Below, one piece after another: positions 54,651 through 64,000 of a stretch of DNA of 64,000 nt. The stretch covers positions 1,032,542 through 1,096,541 of the forward strand of contig NW_019774736.1 in NCBI RefSeq assembly GCF_001039355.2, written 5' to 3'. Both the position numbers and the translations under genes were made by a program. Below the pieces are notes generated by a model. The model saw nothing but the letters and a program-made list of their open reading frames with translations. It was not told where the DNA came from and did not search any database. Source of the DNA: Lingula anatina (taxonomy: Eukaryota > Brachiopoda > Lingulata > Lingulida > Lingulidae). Each line of letters opens with the position of its first letter. Positions within the stretch are counted from its first letter, which is position 1.

Positions 54651-55799
54651 ACTTACACTGAAAAAGAAAAAACACTGTTACACACAGTATGTAAAAATGT
54701 GTTCTGATCTATATTACTAGTATGAATTTAACTTATGTGATTCTACAGCAAGCTACAGTGGGTATATGAATTTTTTTCATGTGAAAAGTGACACTCTATA
54801 ATTGAATGGCTTATTTTTTCTTCACTTCACATTGATCAGTTTGATGTATGTATAAAAGTCCCCTGTGACAGAGAGTCCGCTTCCTATTACCATGTACAGG
54901 AGAGCCTCGCCTTTGATTTTGACCCACTAAAGTCAGACTAACCCTAACCATTATAACTATATGAAGGGCGGACTTTCTGTCACACAGACCCTCAGTTTCG
55001 TGACACGGAGTATACCATATTAAATCAAAAAAGGAGGAGCAGCACACGTTGGATTATGACATCCTCGAAGGATGAGACCCTCTAGCAAGCGTAACTGGTA
55101 AAGATACATGTACCAGTAATAGTATAAATGTATAGTTGCACAAAAAAGTAGATTACTTAAATTTGATACATGTACTCAGTAGGTATGTCCTTACAGCTAT
55201 GGCATTGACAGTGAAAGTAAGAAGCAAAGAATTCTGCTTTTGCTTGAACAAACTGGATAGAGAGTACTGAGTATAGAGAGTATATTATATCAGGCCTCAC
55301 CCAAGCTCAGGGCAATGCTAGTACATACAGTGGTGATCAAATCTTACAACACTTACATGCTCGGCGTGAACACTGACTATCAAAAGGAATCTCGCAAAGT
55401 AAATAACAGCAACTTGCCCTAAACACCTCCTTGACTTTAATTAAAAATTTGTCATGACATGAAGTAAAGACCATGTAACATACTGTTACAGAACGACATG
55501 TCGGCGCGAAATTAATGTTCCAGTGTTCAGTCTTTTCCACTGAGTCTTTTCTCACCAAACGTAGAAATTGTGACACTGCAGTTAAAAAATTGCTGCGTTT
55601 TCATTGGCTAATGCTGGCGAAGCTTGACTGATCAATGTTTACAACTTGACAATGGGGGTGGGGTAGGGGTGCACTTTTCAAGCTTTTTCTTGGCATTTTC
55701 TGATTTATACATTATCACCAGGTACTCCGGTGGTATTTCAGCGGTACTACGGCTTCCTCTCACTGTAAGACCTCATCACGGCATTGTTTACATCGTATA

Positions 55800-55865
55800 G
55801 GGGCCGTAGCAATAGTCCGAAGGTTCATTGGTCCGAATGTTCACTGTAGAACCTTCCGACCAATG

Positions 55866-55866
<1 letters not shown>
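55800..55866. mobile_element. MITE family C, partial copy 2
   Basis: GGGGCCGTAGCAATAGTCCG then AAGGTTCATTGGTCCGAATG and ACCTTCCGACCAATG, matching the arm of the copy at 43620-43787. It is interrupted by the TA repeat that follows. Confidence 0.5.
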
Positions 55867-55868
<2 letters not shown>

Positions 55869-55911
<43 letters not shown>

Positions 55912-55936
55912 ATTATTATTATTATTATTGTTATTA
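55869..55936. repeat. (TA)n then (TTA)n microsatellite
   Basis: About 20 TA units are followed by about 8 TTA/TTG units. The minus-strand frame across it encodes only Asn and Ile-Tyr runs and is not a gene. Confidence 0.9.
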
Positions 55937-56289
55937 TTAATACCAAACTTACAACTCGAGAGTTGAATAATTACAATCATTGCATCAAAGTTGAATAAAA
56001 CCACTAGTGAGTAAGAATAAAGGAATTTCAAAAGACATACGTAAACAAATTTAAAACAAAATAACTAAAATGCAAGGTAAAAAAAGAAATAAAAGTCTAT
56101 CAGTTAATTTTGAAACTTGTATATCGCACTTATTAAAAAGTCACTCATTGATCGGTTGGTTTTTGATTTTAGGTCTTTTGGATGTCTCCTGTTCCCTTAA
56201 TGAATATTTGACATTTTGTTTTGGTTGTAAAAGATAATGCAATCTATGATCCGGTTCATGCAATCTATGATCTAGTTAAACCAAAGATA

Positions 56290-56805
56290 GCTGCTTTAAA
56301 AGGGCGACGCACAGAACTCTTCAAATAATAAAATTTCCAAAACAAACGACAGAGATAAGGTGGATTACTCTAGCTCCACCATATATAACTGATCTAGTCA
56401 AACATTATAGCCCTCAAAGATCCCTGAGGTCTGGTGACAAACTTTTACTGAAAGTTCCAAAATCAAGGTTAAATTATATGGTGACATATCATTTTGTGTA
56501 GCTGCACCAGTAGAGTGGAATAAGTTGCCAATTTTTATTAGACAAATAGAATCACAAGAATCTTTTAAAAAGAAATTAAAAACTCATATTTTTAAGACAT
56601 TTTATTCATGAATCTTAAATTTTACAATTTTAAAGAAACCTTGGATTTTTTACTTTAAATTACTGTTTATTACAATTAAGTTAGTTTAGCTCTTATTTAC
56701 TGAGTATATAAAATATATCTTAACCATTTTTATCTATAAACTTCTTTGTATTTTATGTTGTACAGTCTATTGAACATTTTATGGATTTTAGACTTGAAAT
56801 AAATA

Positions 56806-56842
<37 letters not shown>
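56290..56842 (+). mobile_element. L2/CR1-like LINE, 3' end with (TTA)n tail
   Basis: After a frameshift, two overlapping frames give APPYITDLVKHYSPQRSLRS with LLLKVPKSRL, then YGDISFCVAAPVEWNKLPIF with ESFKKKLKTHIFK. This is the standard C-terminus of L2/CR1-clade reverse transcriptase proteins. The element ends in an A+T-rich 3' UTR and a run of TTA at about 56809-56839, the microsatellite tail usual for this clade in place of poly(A). Confidence 0.8.
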
Positions 56843-56978
56843 TATTAACCTGTAAACCACACAGAAACTAAGACATAGCCAGTAAAAACTGAGTGTACCA
56901 AAATTAACACCTTTATCACATTTTCCTTGTCAAACTTTTAGATGTCTGTGTTTTAGTTTGGAGCTCACCGTTATTGTA

Positions 56979-58048
56979 GGGGAGACCGGGGCTAGTTGGC
57001 CTAGTTAGACACTTTTGGCCTTTTAGAGCCAACTATATGAGTTAAGAGTAGCAAAACCGGTTTCAAAGTAAGCCCCAAGAACTAAGCTACCCTCTACCAG
57101 GGCGACTGATAGACTTTTACAGATATTCACACATATGTCTCTAGCTAGATAGATGGTCATTTTTGGCTGAAGCCAATCTATCAGTTGCCCTGGTAGAGTG
57201 TAGAACTAAGCTACGTATGCAGCGTCATTAATATTCAAATATAATGCCAGATGGCTGACAATTTGACAAAAAAAAAAAAACGCAGTTAACGTTAGGGGGG
57301 GCCCAACTTGCCGGGATTTTTGAGAGTCTGATTTTTGAGTGCTAATTAACATTAATTGGCGGGTGTGGACTTTATATACCTACAAGCCACGTGCTGTTAA
57401 GATAGATTTCCTTAAAAGTCACTTACGAGAAACTACCACTAATATTTACTTATAGATTCAGCTTTCATAGAAACATATACAGAATATATCATATAATTTA
57501 ATTGATACTTGTTACTGCAGTGTATCAAGTGAGAGTGAAGGTTTGCCTTATATTTACTTTATTACATAACGTTTATCTTCGGGATGCTTGAAGATGGTGC
57601 GGTCTGGCTTCAGGTGTACTATACATGTTACCTGAGGTGTACATGCTAGCTCTAAACCATAGCATTAAAGGTAAAAATACTACAGAACATTCAGAAGTAA
57701 ACTGCATAAATAAAATCGTTAAAACATCATTCCCGACCTTCTAAGGTTTTGACCCCAAAACCTTCATAAATAAAATCGTGCAGCCCTATACATATATTAT
57801 ATTCGATCAAAAGCCTATGAAAATAAATTTTTTAAATCTCTTAAATAAAATTACTTTTAGGTACAAAAATCGTTTATTTCCACTCACCGCTTAAGTAAAA
57901 CTTTTTAACGTCCGACACTTCCTTAGCATTGTAGGCTACGGTCACTTTACAAGAGTATGTGGCCTATTTTTTTTTACCTCGTAGTTACTTTTTCATAAAT
58001 TGATGGGGGGCCAACTTACCCCGGGGTCCAACTAGCCCCGGTCTCCCC
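56979..58048. mobile_element. 1,070-bp TIR element flanked by TA
   Basis: The left end is GGGGAGACCGGGGCTAGTTG and the right end is its exact inverted complement; similarity continues inward through (G)GNCC. TA dinucleotides abut both ends (56977-56978 and 58049-58050). A further internal copy of the subterminal motif, GCCCAACTTGCCGGG, lies near 57301. No transposase is visible. TA targeting suggests a Tc1/mariner-like or related superfamily. Confidence 0.75.
57091..57201. mobile_element. 111-bp foldback nested in the 56979-58048 element
   Basis: The left arm is CTCTACCAGGGCGACTGATAG and the right arm, inverted, CTCTACCAGGGCAACTGATAG. Both sides carry the identical direct repeat AGAACTAAGCTAC (57078-57090 and 57202-57214), so it inserted into the larger element after that element arrived. 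Confidence 0.75.
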
Positions 58049-58483
58049 TATGTCCTTTATAATATTCCCTTTTGTTTTAGCAAAATTTTAGAGGCCTGTG
58101 CTTTATTTATTTTCCAACTCATTTTGGTCTTATTGTGTATCCTTTATTTTATGTAAACATTTTAATTTGTACATTTGTAAATTTCATTCTAAACCAGTAC
58201 ATGTACTTCAACCTTTTGGTTGATATATCTTTTAATAAAATTGTTATTATTATTTTCATTATATAAGGGACAGTCGTAATTTAAAGCTTGTTGAAGAATT
58301 GAATAGACAGGACAAATGTCTTTACGAGGATTGAAACCCCTCAGTAAGAGAATCCTTTAACTATAAGCATATAAAGTAATAGCTACGTTTCTCTAATTGT
58401 CTGCAATTACAATATACATCGTTTCATCTTGTCATCAGATGTATTTCTAGAATTTTCCTTGCGTCAGCTACAATGGAACGTAG

Positions 58484-60055
58484 TTATGGCTGCAGTGTTT
58501 TCAACCAGTCATCTGTGTTCTCAATAAAATCTGTAAAAGTAAGATTGCCAATATGCTCAATTTTCCAGGTAAGGTGATACTTTTTGTTTGGAGGAGCAAC
58601 ACTTTTTTCCCATTCTTTTCTATGTTCTTTAATCCATGTGAGATAGAATTTGATCGATTTCTCTATTTCATCTGTTGGTAGGTCGATGACACCTTCACAG
58701 CCAGATACACCAGAGATTCCATGCCACCGATGTCCAAGGATATGGGCAGCATTTTGATAGCAGAAATTTATATGAATCCAATTACAAACCAATTCCACAA
58801 TAAATGTTCCAGGTTTTGAGAACAGCATGTTGGACAGACCTGCCCCGTGTGGGGCAACCACCATTACTGCACGATTAAACATGGCAGCTATGTCATTGAA
58901 TGAAGGTAATGGTGAATCAGTAAACAATTCAAATCTGAAACCTAGAGCTGGGACAAATTTCTCCATGAAATTCTGTAACTCTGTGTGGTGGGAATAGTGT
59001 CTTAAAGCTCCAGGATTTCTTTTGATTAAAACTACACTGTTTCTTTCATTCTGACGAAACTTTTCATCAATTTGTTGTCTAAGGTGCTTGGAGAGGAACT
59101 GAGCATGTATAGGTCTGGCTCTTCCACATGTTGTACCTTCTGGGAGATATATCGTCTTGGCCCACACATGTCCAGTCACTATTCTGGAGGGATCAATTCC
59201 AAGGTGTTTCAAAATATTTTTAACTATCCCAACATTATAAATGTGTATTTTGACGTCCTTATGTTTTTTAAGGAAGTTGATATAGAAACTTGCTCGTGTG
59301 AACTCCTCCATCATCGAGTGGAAGATGTTATTACCCCAAAACTGGGATAATACAAACACAGTGTCTTCCACATTAGTTGGAGGTTTAAGGTTAGCAGGGG
59401 GGTGTTCCCCCAAGTCTGGATAATTGCACTGTGTAGCAACAATTTTAACGTTAGCACTAATTACATGCCCGAATTCAGCTGTTATCAGGCCCCTTGACAC
59501 CTTAGTCAAGAATGTTGCCACACCAGGTCTACGATTTGAGTCTAACCTCTCCGGGTTTTTAAAATAAAACTCTTCTAATTTGATTGGCTTGAATGCAGCT
59601 GACAAGTCTGTAGTGCAAGACTTGTTGTACAGATGAAGAAAATTTTTCTTTGGTGGGTCTTGTAAATTCTTACACATAAGTTTTGATCCTGTCCAATTAA
59701 ATGCTTTATCGATTGGCGTATTTGATATTGGGTCATTTGGATTAGCCTTTAGAACTAAAACAGTTACTTGGGGATATTTGAGAACCTTTGAGAAATAGTC
59801 ATCCTCCCATTGTTTCAAAACCTCCAATTGCGATGCCAGCTTGAAGTCACTAAGCTTGGTTGGAATATACTCCGGCATCTTTTTAATATTGTTGACCATA
59901 AACTTGGGTCTGGGTTTTGGTGCATCATTGATCAGCCAACATTTTACAGATGAATTTATACCACACACGTTTGACAGGTACAACATAAGCACCAGCAAAC
60001 ATACCATTACAATAAATAGGACAAGGAAATAATTGCGTCGAACGTTTTCCAACAT
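58484..60055 (-). CDS. GT61-type glycosyltransferase B, tandem duplicate of A
   Basis: A single coding exon of 523 aa beginning MLENVRRNYFLVLFIVM, a signal anchor at about residues 9-28. I place the start at 60055, not at the upstream ATG at 60082: the intervening bases read TTTTTATTTTCAG, a splice acceptor ending six bases before the ATG, in the same relative place as in gene A. HGAGLSN is at 403-409. The last 311 residues differ from gene A at only 14 positions, by my count; the preceding part differs at about a quarter of positions. One sequon (NWT) exists here where A has DWT. Same inferred role: lumenal glycosyl transfer with unknown donor and acceptor. The shared 5' UTR intron argues for DNA-level tandem duplication rather than retrocopying. 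Confidence 0.85.
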   Translation of the reverse strand: MLENVRRNYFLVLFIVMVCLLVLMLYLSNVCGINSSVKCWLINDAPKPRPKFMVNNIKKMPEYIPTKLSDFKLASQLEVLKQWEDDYFSKVLKYPQVTVLVLKANPNDPISNTPIDKAFNWTGSKLMCKNLQDPPKKNFLHLYNKSCTTDLSAAFKPIKLEEFYFKNPERLDSNRRPGVATFLTKVSRGLITAEFGHVISANVKIVATQCNYPDLGEHPPANLKPPTNVEDTVFVLSQFWGNNIFHSMMEEFTRASFYINFLKKHKDVKIHIYNVGIVKNILKHLGIDPSRIVTGHVWAKTIYLPEGTTCGRARPIHAQFLSKHLRQQIDEKFRQNERNSVVLIKRNPGALRHYSHHTELQNFMEKFVPALGFRFELFTDSPLPSFNDIAAMFNRAVMVVAPHGAGLSNMLFSKPGTFIVELVCNWIHINFCYQNAAHILGHRWHGISGVSGCEGVIDLPTDEIEKSIKFYLTWIKEHRKEWEKSVAPPNKKYHLTWKIEHIGNLTFTDFIENTDDWLKTLQP

Positions 60056-60799
60056 TTTGTCTGAAAATAAAAAGAATGACATACTTGTTATATGGTTTAT
60101 TAATATAAATTACTTTATTAACTCGCATAATTAATATTTTGTGTTCATAATTCTGTTGCTGCTCTTAATAAAACGTTCTCCATACACCTTGTTTCGCCAA
60201 GTGTGTATGTAGGTCGCAAGCTATCACAAACAGCAAGAATGCCGCCTTGGTAACAGAGTGTTGACATGAAGCAAAACCTATTATCAGTGTGCCTTATACA
60301 TGTAGGCCTACCTGATGTCGCTATCCTCTCTTTCCTAACTTGATCGTAAATTCAGTTATCGAGACACAAATTAAACTTCAGTGGACTTAGCTGCTCCTAT
60401 ACTCAGCCACACGCCAACTTTAAGTTCGACACAGTGTTTGCAGTCTTTTACATAGGCCTATGCAAAGCTTTAAATCCTTATCAATATAATGAGGTCAGTC
60501 CTCTAATACTGCTAATACCGATTGGTGGTGTCAGGTTGATTTCTGATGACCGACAGGTATCCCTAAGCGTCCCTTAAATCAGAGGAGGGAAATCCATCCT
60601 ATTAACATGATAGTCAAAGTTACATGTACGACGCATTATGGCGTCCTGCGTCAAGGCAAGGACGTGAAAGAATGAAACGATATCGAACACAAAAGAGAAT
60701 CAACAATACAACGGTCACGTGGTTATTTAGGAGTTTTTTTACAGGTTAAGGCCGCCGTTCAACTGGTCTCGTGAGCGAAATGTCGCATGATAAGGCCAN

Positions 60800-61125
60800 A
60801 CTTGAGAATGCAAGAGCAAAAAACAAGTGTATAATTGCCCTCAAATCATCAGAAAACAGAGTTATAACAGAACAAACAAAAATTCAACAGGTGATAAATC
60901 AGTATTATAGTGAGCTATATTCTAAAAAGATTGTATTTAGATCTGCAAATCTTGAGGGTTGACTTAAAGGCCAACTTTCTTGATCTAATCACAAAGCAAA
61001 GGGCTGACTGTATTGATACCAAAAACGGATTTACCTAGAAATGTGTTTAAAAAACTGCCATCCTCTATCACTTACAAATGTTGATTATAAAGTAGCTGCT
61101 AATGTTATAGCTAACAGGAATATGA
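60800..61125 (+). mobile_element. L1/Tx1-like LINE fragment (start of reverse transcriptase)
   Basis: LENARAKNKCIIALKSSENR and TKIQQVINQYYSELYSKK precede GLTVLIPKTDLPRNV and NCHPLSLTNVDYKVAANVIA, the N-terminal RT motifs. Stops and shifts interrupt it. It begins directly after a single N at 60799. It covers the part of the RT missing from the copy at 15827-17850. Confidence 0.7.
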
Positions 61126-61319
61126 ATATGCATATAGGTAATATTGCAAACAAATGTCTTGAATACATCAACTACAGTGAACCCCATATCAATTGGGTCC
61201 AGGGAAGTTTCTATGGAGTTAAAGCCATGCTGGGAGTCTTCTGGTGACATCTCCAGACATCTTCATGACCACAAGTGGCTGACTGGAACAGTGGGTTTGT
61301 GATGGGACACGTTATCTTA

Positions 61320-61622
61320 AAGGGATAACAACTGTCCTTGTAAGTTAATATTTTACAATAAATTCACTGATAGAAATATAATTTAAAATTGCATTTTAAA
61401 ACAGCGGCTATTGCAATTATTCTGGAATTTTTGCTTTCCATCAGACCACTTGGTCCTTCATAGATGGCTATACCGCCGTAATACATAAAATATTAAGAAA
61501 AAGAAACATGGACTAACTTTGAATGAAGAAATGGATTCATTAACCATTGGTAAGTATGGAAAGTTGCAGTTTACTCCAGGAAATTTCCATTTTTGACCAA
61601 AACTAACAGTTGTTATCCCTTT
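61320..61622. mobile_element. 303-bp MITE with TA target duplication
   Basis: Both ends carry AAGGGATAACAACTGT as perfect inverted repeats, each abutted by TA (61318-61319 and 61623-61624). Non-coding interior. Confidence 0.75.
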
Positions 61623-62334
61623 ATAACTGAAGAAACCAGTTGTAAACAAAATTCCAAATCATGGTGTACTAGCTGGCAAATGAGACACCTAATTTGGTGA
61701 CTGGACTGTAACAGATTTAAAACGTACTTACTTTGTGGAGGATACTAGTACTGGTGACAGCTTAGACTTCAGAGAATGGCACTATTTCCATACTGAAAAA
61801 AATTATAACAATGTGAACAATGCCTAATCTGCTTCAATATTCGTGAAATTTGCAAAAATAAAGCCTTACAGCAGTAAAATCAGAGATTAGCACATCAGTT
61901 GACTGTAACTTAGGTTGAAGTTCATTTTTGTGATAAATAAAGTGAGGGAAGCTGGAAATAACAGTTACTGATAAAACAAAATTAATTAAACCCCAAAAAA
62001 CACAAAAAGTAATACTGGAGTTTTTATTCAGGGAGAAACTTGAAGAAGTTCATGCAATTACCTGTTACCATTGTTTTCTGTTTCTGACTCTTCAAACTCC
62101 ATTTATCCTAAAACTTTATCCTTTTGTACAGGAGGGTGAGACAAAGGAATGCTCCTGCTGGTGTCTGTTCCTGTTCACTTTAAAGCCATGCAGTTGGATT
62201 CTGTTCATCTAGAAGCCACCATGTCATCATGTCATACACAGAGGGAACCTGGAAAGAGAAACAATTTTTGAAGGAACAGACATTTTATACAAGACTGTGA
62301 GACAGCTGACAGGATGACACCTGGCAATGTGACG

Positions 62335-62510
62335 CCTGACAGTAATAGTACACACCATATCACTCCCATTCTGAAAGAATTACACTGGCTGCCTGTGAAG
62401 CAGAGGATTGATTTTAAAGTACTTTGTATTATTTTTAAGGCAATCCATTCACAAGGACCATTATATTTATCTGATCTTATCTGTTTTAACTTACCACAGT
62501 GGTCCACACA
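62335..62510 (+). mobile_element. L2/CR1-like reverse transcriptase fragment
   Basis: HHITPILKELHWLPVKQRID then FKVLCIIFKAIHSQGPLYLS is the hallmark segment downstream of the RT core in L2/CR1-clade elements. Only about 55 codons are recognisable. Confidence 0.7.
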
Positions 62511-63633
62511 TTTTTATACTATAAAAACTGTAATTGCACTATAAATTAAATTTCATATTATTTGTGCTCATTGAATATATATAACAGATTCAAGTCTCGC
62601 TATATACAGCCAACTTAATGTAATGTTCAATATATCTAGTATAATACAGCTATGTATTTGATGAAAGTAATTTAAATGTTCAGATGCACATGTATATTTA
62701 TATAGTTTCCTTTATTTATTTATTTATTTTATTTATTTATTGTTTTCTTTCCTAGATTATGTACCTTGCTAATTTGCTGTACCGACATGAGAGATATGAA
62801 TGGTCAATTGTTAACTGAACTGAACGTTGAAATAAAGCACGAGTTATATATATATTCTCCACTGTCTCAACGATTTCACAAATTACACTGTATGCACATA
62901 GGTGTAATATCATCTGAAAAATAAGTGTTGTAAATTTCGATCCCAGCAGTTGCGTATATTTTGAAATGGAATGCTTTAAATGTGCATGCAGCAAACCATG
63001 ATGCTAATCCCTTCAAGATCTCTACGAAAATCGGAAGTGCATCATTACAACACTCACTTGTACTTGGAAAGCTGCTGGGTGATTTTCCGATGGGAAATAT
63101 TTCGTAGTTTATATAAATGTTCAGAAAATGAACATGTAGATAAAAGAATCAAAATTCACTTATCAAAATTAAAAACTGCATATTTAGACAGAAAAACACT
63201 GTACATTTCTGACCTCGACTAGTTAATGTAAACAAAGTGTACTGGACGCATCGCAAGCAAGCATGTGAATGAGGCGTTTGATACTTTGTATCAGACGCTT
63301 CTTTTTACTTGACAACACTGTTTACAATGGGCATGACAGGAAAAACAGTGCAAAAAAACACATACTTCCAGTTTGCGTCGATTTTTCTTGAAGGCGTCGA
63401 TTTCTTGAAAGGCGAGTCTATGAAAGTGTCTGTTGAGTAATGTGGCCATCCTCAGAGATGTACCTGGTAAGGCGTGGCAAAGAATAGCTCAACATAGATA
63501 AACAAAAGAATTTCTATCTGTGTCCTATCAAGGATCAGCAATATATCTGTTTCTTACATAGCCTAAGATAATGATACATTACAATATAACCTAGGTTACC
63601 TATTATGTGGCATCAGAATTTTCCCATTACACA

Positions 63634-64000
63634 CAGTGTCAGGTAGACAGCATGAAGTCCAGGTACCTGTCATCTCATCTAGCTGGACCTCTGACCCTCC
63701 AACAACTAACTGTTCACACAGTGTCAGGTAGACAACATGAAGTCCAGGTACCTGTCATCTCATCTAGCTGGACCTCTGACCCTACAACAACTAACTGTTC
63801 ACACAGTGTCAGGTAGACAGCATGAAGTCCAGGTACCTGTCATCTTATCTAGCTGGACCTCTGACCTTCCAACAACTAACTGTTCACACAGTGTCCGGTA
63901 GACAGCATGAAGTCCAGATACCTGTCATCTCATCTAGCTGGACCTCTGACCCTCCAAACAACTAACTGTTCACACAGTGTCAGGTAGACAACATGAAGTC
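63634..64000 (+). repeat. 85-bp minisatellite, at least 4.3 copies, open at right edge
   Basis: CAGTGTCAGGTAGACAGCAT starts at about 63634, 63719, 63804, 63889 and 63975, giving a period of 85 bp (86 once). Units are over 95% alike by eye and include AAGTCCAGGTACCTGTCATC and TAGCTGGACCTCTGACC. 85 is not divisible by three, so it does not encode a repeat protein. Confidence 0.95.

Larger units (their letters stand above)
54651..58483. other. Spacer between the two GT61 genes, filled with mobile DNA
   Basis: It contains the upstream region of gene A, a MITE family C fragment, a TA/TTA microsatellite, an L2/CR1-like LINE 3' end and a TA-flanked element with another nested inside. The 5' UTR exon(s) of gene A should lie in the first kilobase but cannot be placed. 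Confidence 0.5.
60056..64000. other. Gene-poor right end
   Basis: Upstream region of GT61 gene B, then LINE fragments (60800-61125 and 62335-62510), a MITE (61320-61622), TTTA-rich simple sequence near 62715-62745 and a minisatellite. Frames at 62980-63222 and 63607-63816 show no family signature; the latter lies in the minisatellite. No gene is supported. Confidence 0.5.

Noticed and set aside
55825-56031. Minus-strand frame with Asn and Ile-Tyr runs
   Set aside because: Translation of the TA/TTA microsatellite.
60056-60082. Longer start for GT61 gene B at ATG 60082 (nine extra residues)
   Set aside because: The extra bases read as a polypyrimidine tract and AG acceptor; gene A has an acceptor at the equivalent place just before its ATG. 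The ATG at 60055 is the better start.
63607-63816. Plus-strand frame with a repeated peptide
   Set aside because: It arises from the 85-bp minisatellite, whose period is not a multiple of three, so the frame cannot persist.
63634-64000. CRISPR-like array
   Set aside because: The whole 85-bp unit is repeated with no unique spacers, and the DNA is an animal genome; it is a minisatellite.

Overview
This is an A+T-rich animal nuclear window with GT-AG introns, single-copy metazoan genes and dense small transposon debris. Gene content and the non-LTR retrotransposons (RTE-like, L1/Tx1-like, L2/CR1-like) fit a marine invertebrate bilaterian such as a mollusc, another lophotrochozoan, a hemichordate or a lancelet. 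The sequence alone does not let me choose among these.

Layout, left to right: TAF8 5' part (minus, runs off the left edge; coding exons at 182-2310); an unrecognised four-exon membrane-protein gene (minus, 3050-5171); DHDH, a GFO/IDH/MocA dehydrogenase (minus, 7 coding exons, 7060-9463); head-to-head with it a kinesin-14 KIFC1-like motor (plus, 14 coding exons, 10435-20647), with two truncated LINEs in its introns. Two tandem UDP-glucose 4-epimerase genes follow, convergent to the kinesin: GALE copy 1 (minus, 22371-28873) and GALE copy 2 (minus, 32017-41154). RTF2 lies head-to-head with GALE copy 2 (plus, 8 exons, 41984-47621). Two tandem, intronless-CDS GT61-type glycosyltransferases come next (minus, 53106-54650 and 58484-60055). 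The right end is retrotransposon debris and an 85-bp minisatellite that runs off the window.

I rebuilt the splice models by hand. Every full-length model closes in frame. Predicted lengths are DHDH 332 aa, KIFC1-like 739 aa, GALE-1 350 aa, GALE-2 356 or 357 aa and RTF2 314 aa, all close to what I recall for the vertebrate proteins.

Most notable: GALE copy 2 carries two tandem versions of exon 3, both phase 0/0 (38 and 39 codons), which look like mutually exclusive exons for part of the NAD-binding half of the enzyme. GALE copy 1 is intact but differs at positions invariant in copy 2, including the sugar-pocket gatekeeper (Leu versus Ser). The GT61 pair is nearly identical over its last 311 residues but about 25% different upstream, suggesting gene conversion. 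Four single N characters are present; the one at 25845 is followed by an exact-length 304-bp repeat of GALE-1 exon/intron sequence, which looks like an allele-overlap assembly join rather than real DNA. At least eight inverted-repeat elements, some multi-copy and one nested in another, occupy introns and intergenic space.
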